A DNA stretch of 15,507 nt from MB1-2 sp046566065 (GTDB taxonomy: Bacteria > Actinomycetota > CADDZG01 > WHSQ01), in the NCBI GenBank assembly GCA_046566065.1, contig JBKHXK010000045.1, positions 1 through 15,507 on the forward strand, given 5' to 3'. Position 1 is the first letter of the stretch. Each line of letters starts with the position of its first letter. The translations under genes were made by a program, and so were the position numbers. Shown here one piece after another: positions 14,409 through 15,507 of this stretch. The notes beneath the pieces are model-generated. The model did not search any database and was not told the origin of the DNA. It was given only the letters and a program-made list of their open reading frames with translations.

Positions 14409-15026
14409 ATGGCGAACGCGCGGGCGAACATGGTCCGGAAGAAGCGCTCGACGAGCGGAAAGGTCAATCGTCCGCTCAAGATCGTGATCACCGGGCCCTT
14501 CGCGGCAGGGAAAACGACCCTGATCAAGACGATCAGCGAGGTCGCGATCGTCGGAACCGAACGTGACGTCACCGACGAAACCCGGGCCGTGAAGACCCGG
14601 ACCACGGTCGCGATGGACTTCGGCCGCCTCACCTTCGGCGACGACCTCTCGCTGTTCCTCTTCGGAACGCCCGGTCAGCGTCGCTTCGAGGTGATGTGGG
14701 AGATCCTGTCCGAGGGCATGATCGGCTTCATCTGCTTGGTTAATGCGGCCGACGAGCGCTCGGTGGAGGAGTCCTCTCACATCCTGGATCAGTTCCGTCA
14801 GTACGCCGACGTGCCGTATGTGATCGGAGTGTCACATCTCGACGAGCAGAGCGAGGATCCCGAGACCGTTTTCTCCAAGGTCCGCCAGGCCCTCGAGGTC
14901 CCCGCGACCGTGGAGGTCATCCCGGTCGACCCTCGGGAACGAGAGGACGTGAAGACCCTGATGCTGCACATCCTTATGGGCGTCCTCTCTAGGTTGGAGA
15001 GATCGCCCGCCGCCGCGGAAGCGTGA
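14409..15026 (+). CDS. Small Ras-like GTPase (MglA-related, COG2229-type) with atypical G motifs
   Basis: This 205-residue P-loop protein is cytoplasmic. A basic N-terminus (MANARANMVRKKRSTSGK) precedes Walker A GPFAAGKTTLIK (29-40). The switch I region TTVAMDFGRL (65-74) has a Thr that could act as G2. G3 is FGTPGQRRF (85-93): the usual Asp of DxxG is replaced but TPGQ is kept. The G4 position reads VSHLDE (141-146) instead of NKxD, so guanine specificity is not certain. The 22-base gap from the DUF4388 gene makes co-transcription near certain. Its likely regulator is the Roadblock protein of the same operon. An ATG at 14430 would remove seven residues; 14409 was kept because AGGAG (14394-14398) suits it. 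Known relatives are often annotated simply as ATP/GTP-binding proteins. Confidence 0.85.
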   Translation: MANARANMVRKKRSTSGKVNRPLKIVITGPFAAGKTTLIKTISEVAIVGTERDVTDETRAVKTRTTVAMDFGRLTFGDDLSLFLFGTPGQRRFEVMWEILSEGMIGFICLVNAADERSVEESSHILDQFRQYADVPYVIGVSHLDEQSEDPETVFSKVRQALEVPATVEVIPVDPREREDVKTLMLHILMGVLSRLERSPAAAEA

Positions 15027-15036
15027 GGCTCTAGGC

Positions 15037-15426
15037 GTGCTGGGCCGGCTGCTGAAGAGATTGTTCGGGGGCCGCGCCGCCGCTCGACCCGCGAGCCCAC
15101 CACCCCCTCCAGCTCCTGGTCCCGGACCGGCTGCCCCTGCTCCAGCCCACTCGTCGACAGCAGTTCTAGCGCCCACTCCGCCTCCACCGCCGCCCGCCCC
15201 GCCCGTGACCGCGCTCGCCAGGGCCGAGGCCGCACCCGAGGAGCCGGCGACTCCTCCCGTGGCGGCCGTCACCTCCACATCGAGGACGATCACAGATCCG
15301 GGCCGGGTCCGATTCGTCCTAGAAGACGGCACCTTGGCCGAGCCGGAGATAGACCCAGAGTTCGAAGAGCGGCTGCGGTATCTCGTGGACAACATCGTGC
15401 CCCCAACCCGCCCTCCGAGTACGTAA
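15037..15426 (+). CDS. Small Pro-rich protein of unknown function with amphipathic N-terminus and ordered C-terminal segment
   Basis: This 129-residue frame starts at GTG, 10 bases after the GTPase stop, and ends in TAA. It has three parts. MLGRLLKRLFGGR (1-13) is a basic amphipathic helix that could lie on a membrane. Residues 14-85 are Pro/Ala-rich with two polyproline runs (21-25 and 48-53). VRFVLEDGTLAEPEIDPEFEERLRYLVDNIV (91-121, split here by LAEP) is the only part that looks folded, a strand-turn-helix with acidic character. No family is recognised. Its position and close spacing argue that it belongs to the Roadblock-GTPase unit. The ribosome site is weak, so the start could differ, though the amphipathic start mirrors the C-terminal helix of the DUF4388 protein. 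Confidence 0.65.
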   Translation: MLGRLLKRLFGGRAAARPASPPPPPAPGPGPAAPAPAHSSTAVLAPTPPPPPPAPPVTALARAEAAPEEPATPPVAAVTSTSRTITDPGRVRFVLEDGTLAEPEIDPEFEERLRYLVDNIVPPTRPPST

Positions 15427-15461
15427 GTTGTGTAAACGGTTGAGATTGGCTCGGTCGCCCC

Positions 15462-15488
15462 TTTAGTCTGACCTCGGGAGGCCGATAA
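15462..15488 (+). promoter_or_regulatory. sigma28 (FliA/WhiG/SigD)-like promoter
   Basis: TTTAGTCT (15462-15469), exactly 11 bases, then GCCGATAA (15481-15488). The -10 is an exact match to the FliA/WhiG consensus and the 11-base spacing is that of TAAAGTTT-N11-GCCGATAA; the -35 matches 5 of 8 positions. Transcription would start near 15495. Sigma factors of this family drive flagellar, chemotaxis, sporulation or surface-structure genes. Confidence 0.5.
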
Positions 15489-15496
15489 ATCTTTCT

Positions 15497-15507
15497 ATGG
15501 GGCGAAC
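15497..15507 (+). other. Possible 5' edge of a c-di-GMP-I (GEMM-I) riboswitch, cut by the window end
   Basis: ATGGGGCGAAC resembles the first stem and conserved A-A-C of GEMM-I aptamers, which read roughly GGGCRAAC followed by a GAAA-capped stem and GACGCAAAGCC. It begins just where the sigma28-like promoter would start its RNA, which fits a riboswitch leader. Only 11 bases are present. The alternative is that ATG at 15497 is a start codon (Met-Gly-Arg), with GGGAGG 14 bases upstream as a distant Shine-Dalgarno. Confidence 0.3.

Noticed and set aside
15471..15480. CCTC-GG-GAGG as a hairpin terminator at the end of the Pro-rich gene
   Set aside because: A 2-base loop is too small to fold and the stretch lies inside the sigma28-like promoter spacer; no T-run follows directly.

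Overview
The window is a GC-rich, densely packed stretch of bacterial chromosome, most likely from an actinobacterium (Actinomycetota) outside the best-studied genera. The order hisS - aspS - rarA - small membrane protein - alaS - ruvX - mltG - aroE on the + strand is the conserved actinobacterial housekeeping order, as in the corresponding region of Mycobacterium. GTG starts, 4-base stop/start overlaps and SD-less starts behind TAnnnT boxes fit the same assignment. The genus cannot be told from the sequence. No tRNA, rRNA, CRISPR array, insertion sequence or origin was seen.

Layout. (1) 1-1847: the last 16 codons of an unknown + strand gene run tail to tail into a minus-strand split transketolase, with N-terminal and C-terminal halves as two coupled genes. 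(2) 1848-5005: hisS and aspS, overlapping by 4 bases; the AspRS carries the residues linked to non-discriminating charging of tRNA-Asp and tRNA-Asn. (3) 4944-5735: a minus-strand cassette of an ArsR-family repressor and an SRPBCC/AHSA1 protein. It has a perfect inverted-repeat operator over the repressor start codon, and its far end is antisense to the last 62 bases of aspS. (4) 5761-12186: rarA, a 53-residue membrane-anchored protein, alaS, ruvX, mltG and aroE; alaS/ruvX/mltG/aroE are chained by stop/start overlaps. (5) 12320-15426: a four-gene operon of a Roadblock/LC7 protein, a DUF4388 (PATAN-like) scaffold with a roughly 200-residue Glu/Pro linker, a small Ras-like GTPase with altered G3 and G4 motifs, and a small Pro-rich protein of unknown function. 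(6) 15427-15507: a sigma28 (FliA/WhiG/SigD)-like promoter followed by bases that may be the first nucleotides of a c-di-GMP-I (GEMM-I) riboswitch cut off by the window end.

How it fits together. Regions 2 and 4 are housekeeping: tRNA charging, replication-fork repair, peptidoglycan chain termination and the shikimate pathway. Region 5 is the accessory, least described part. GTPase plus Roadblock is the composition of the MglA/MglB polarity switch, and the downstream promoter/riboswitch candidate points to c-di-GMP-controlled surface structures such as type IV pili. My inference is a polarity or pilus-control module in an actinobacterium; the genes just beyond the right edge would test it.
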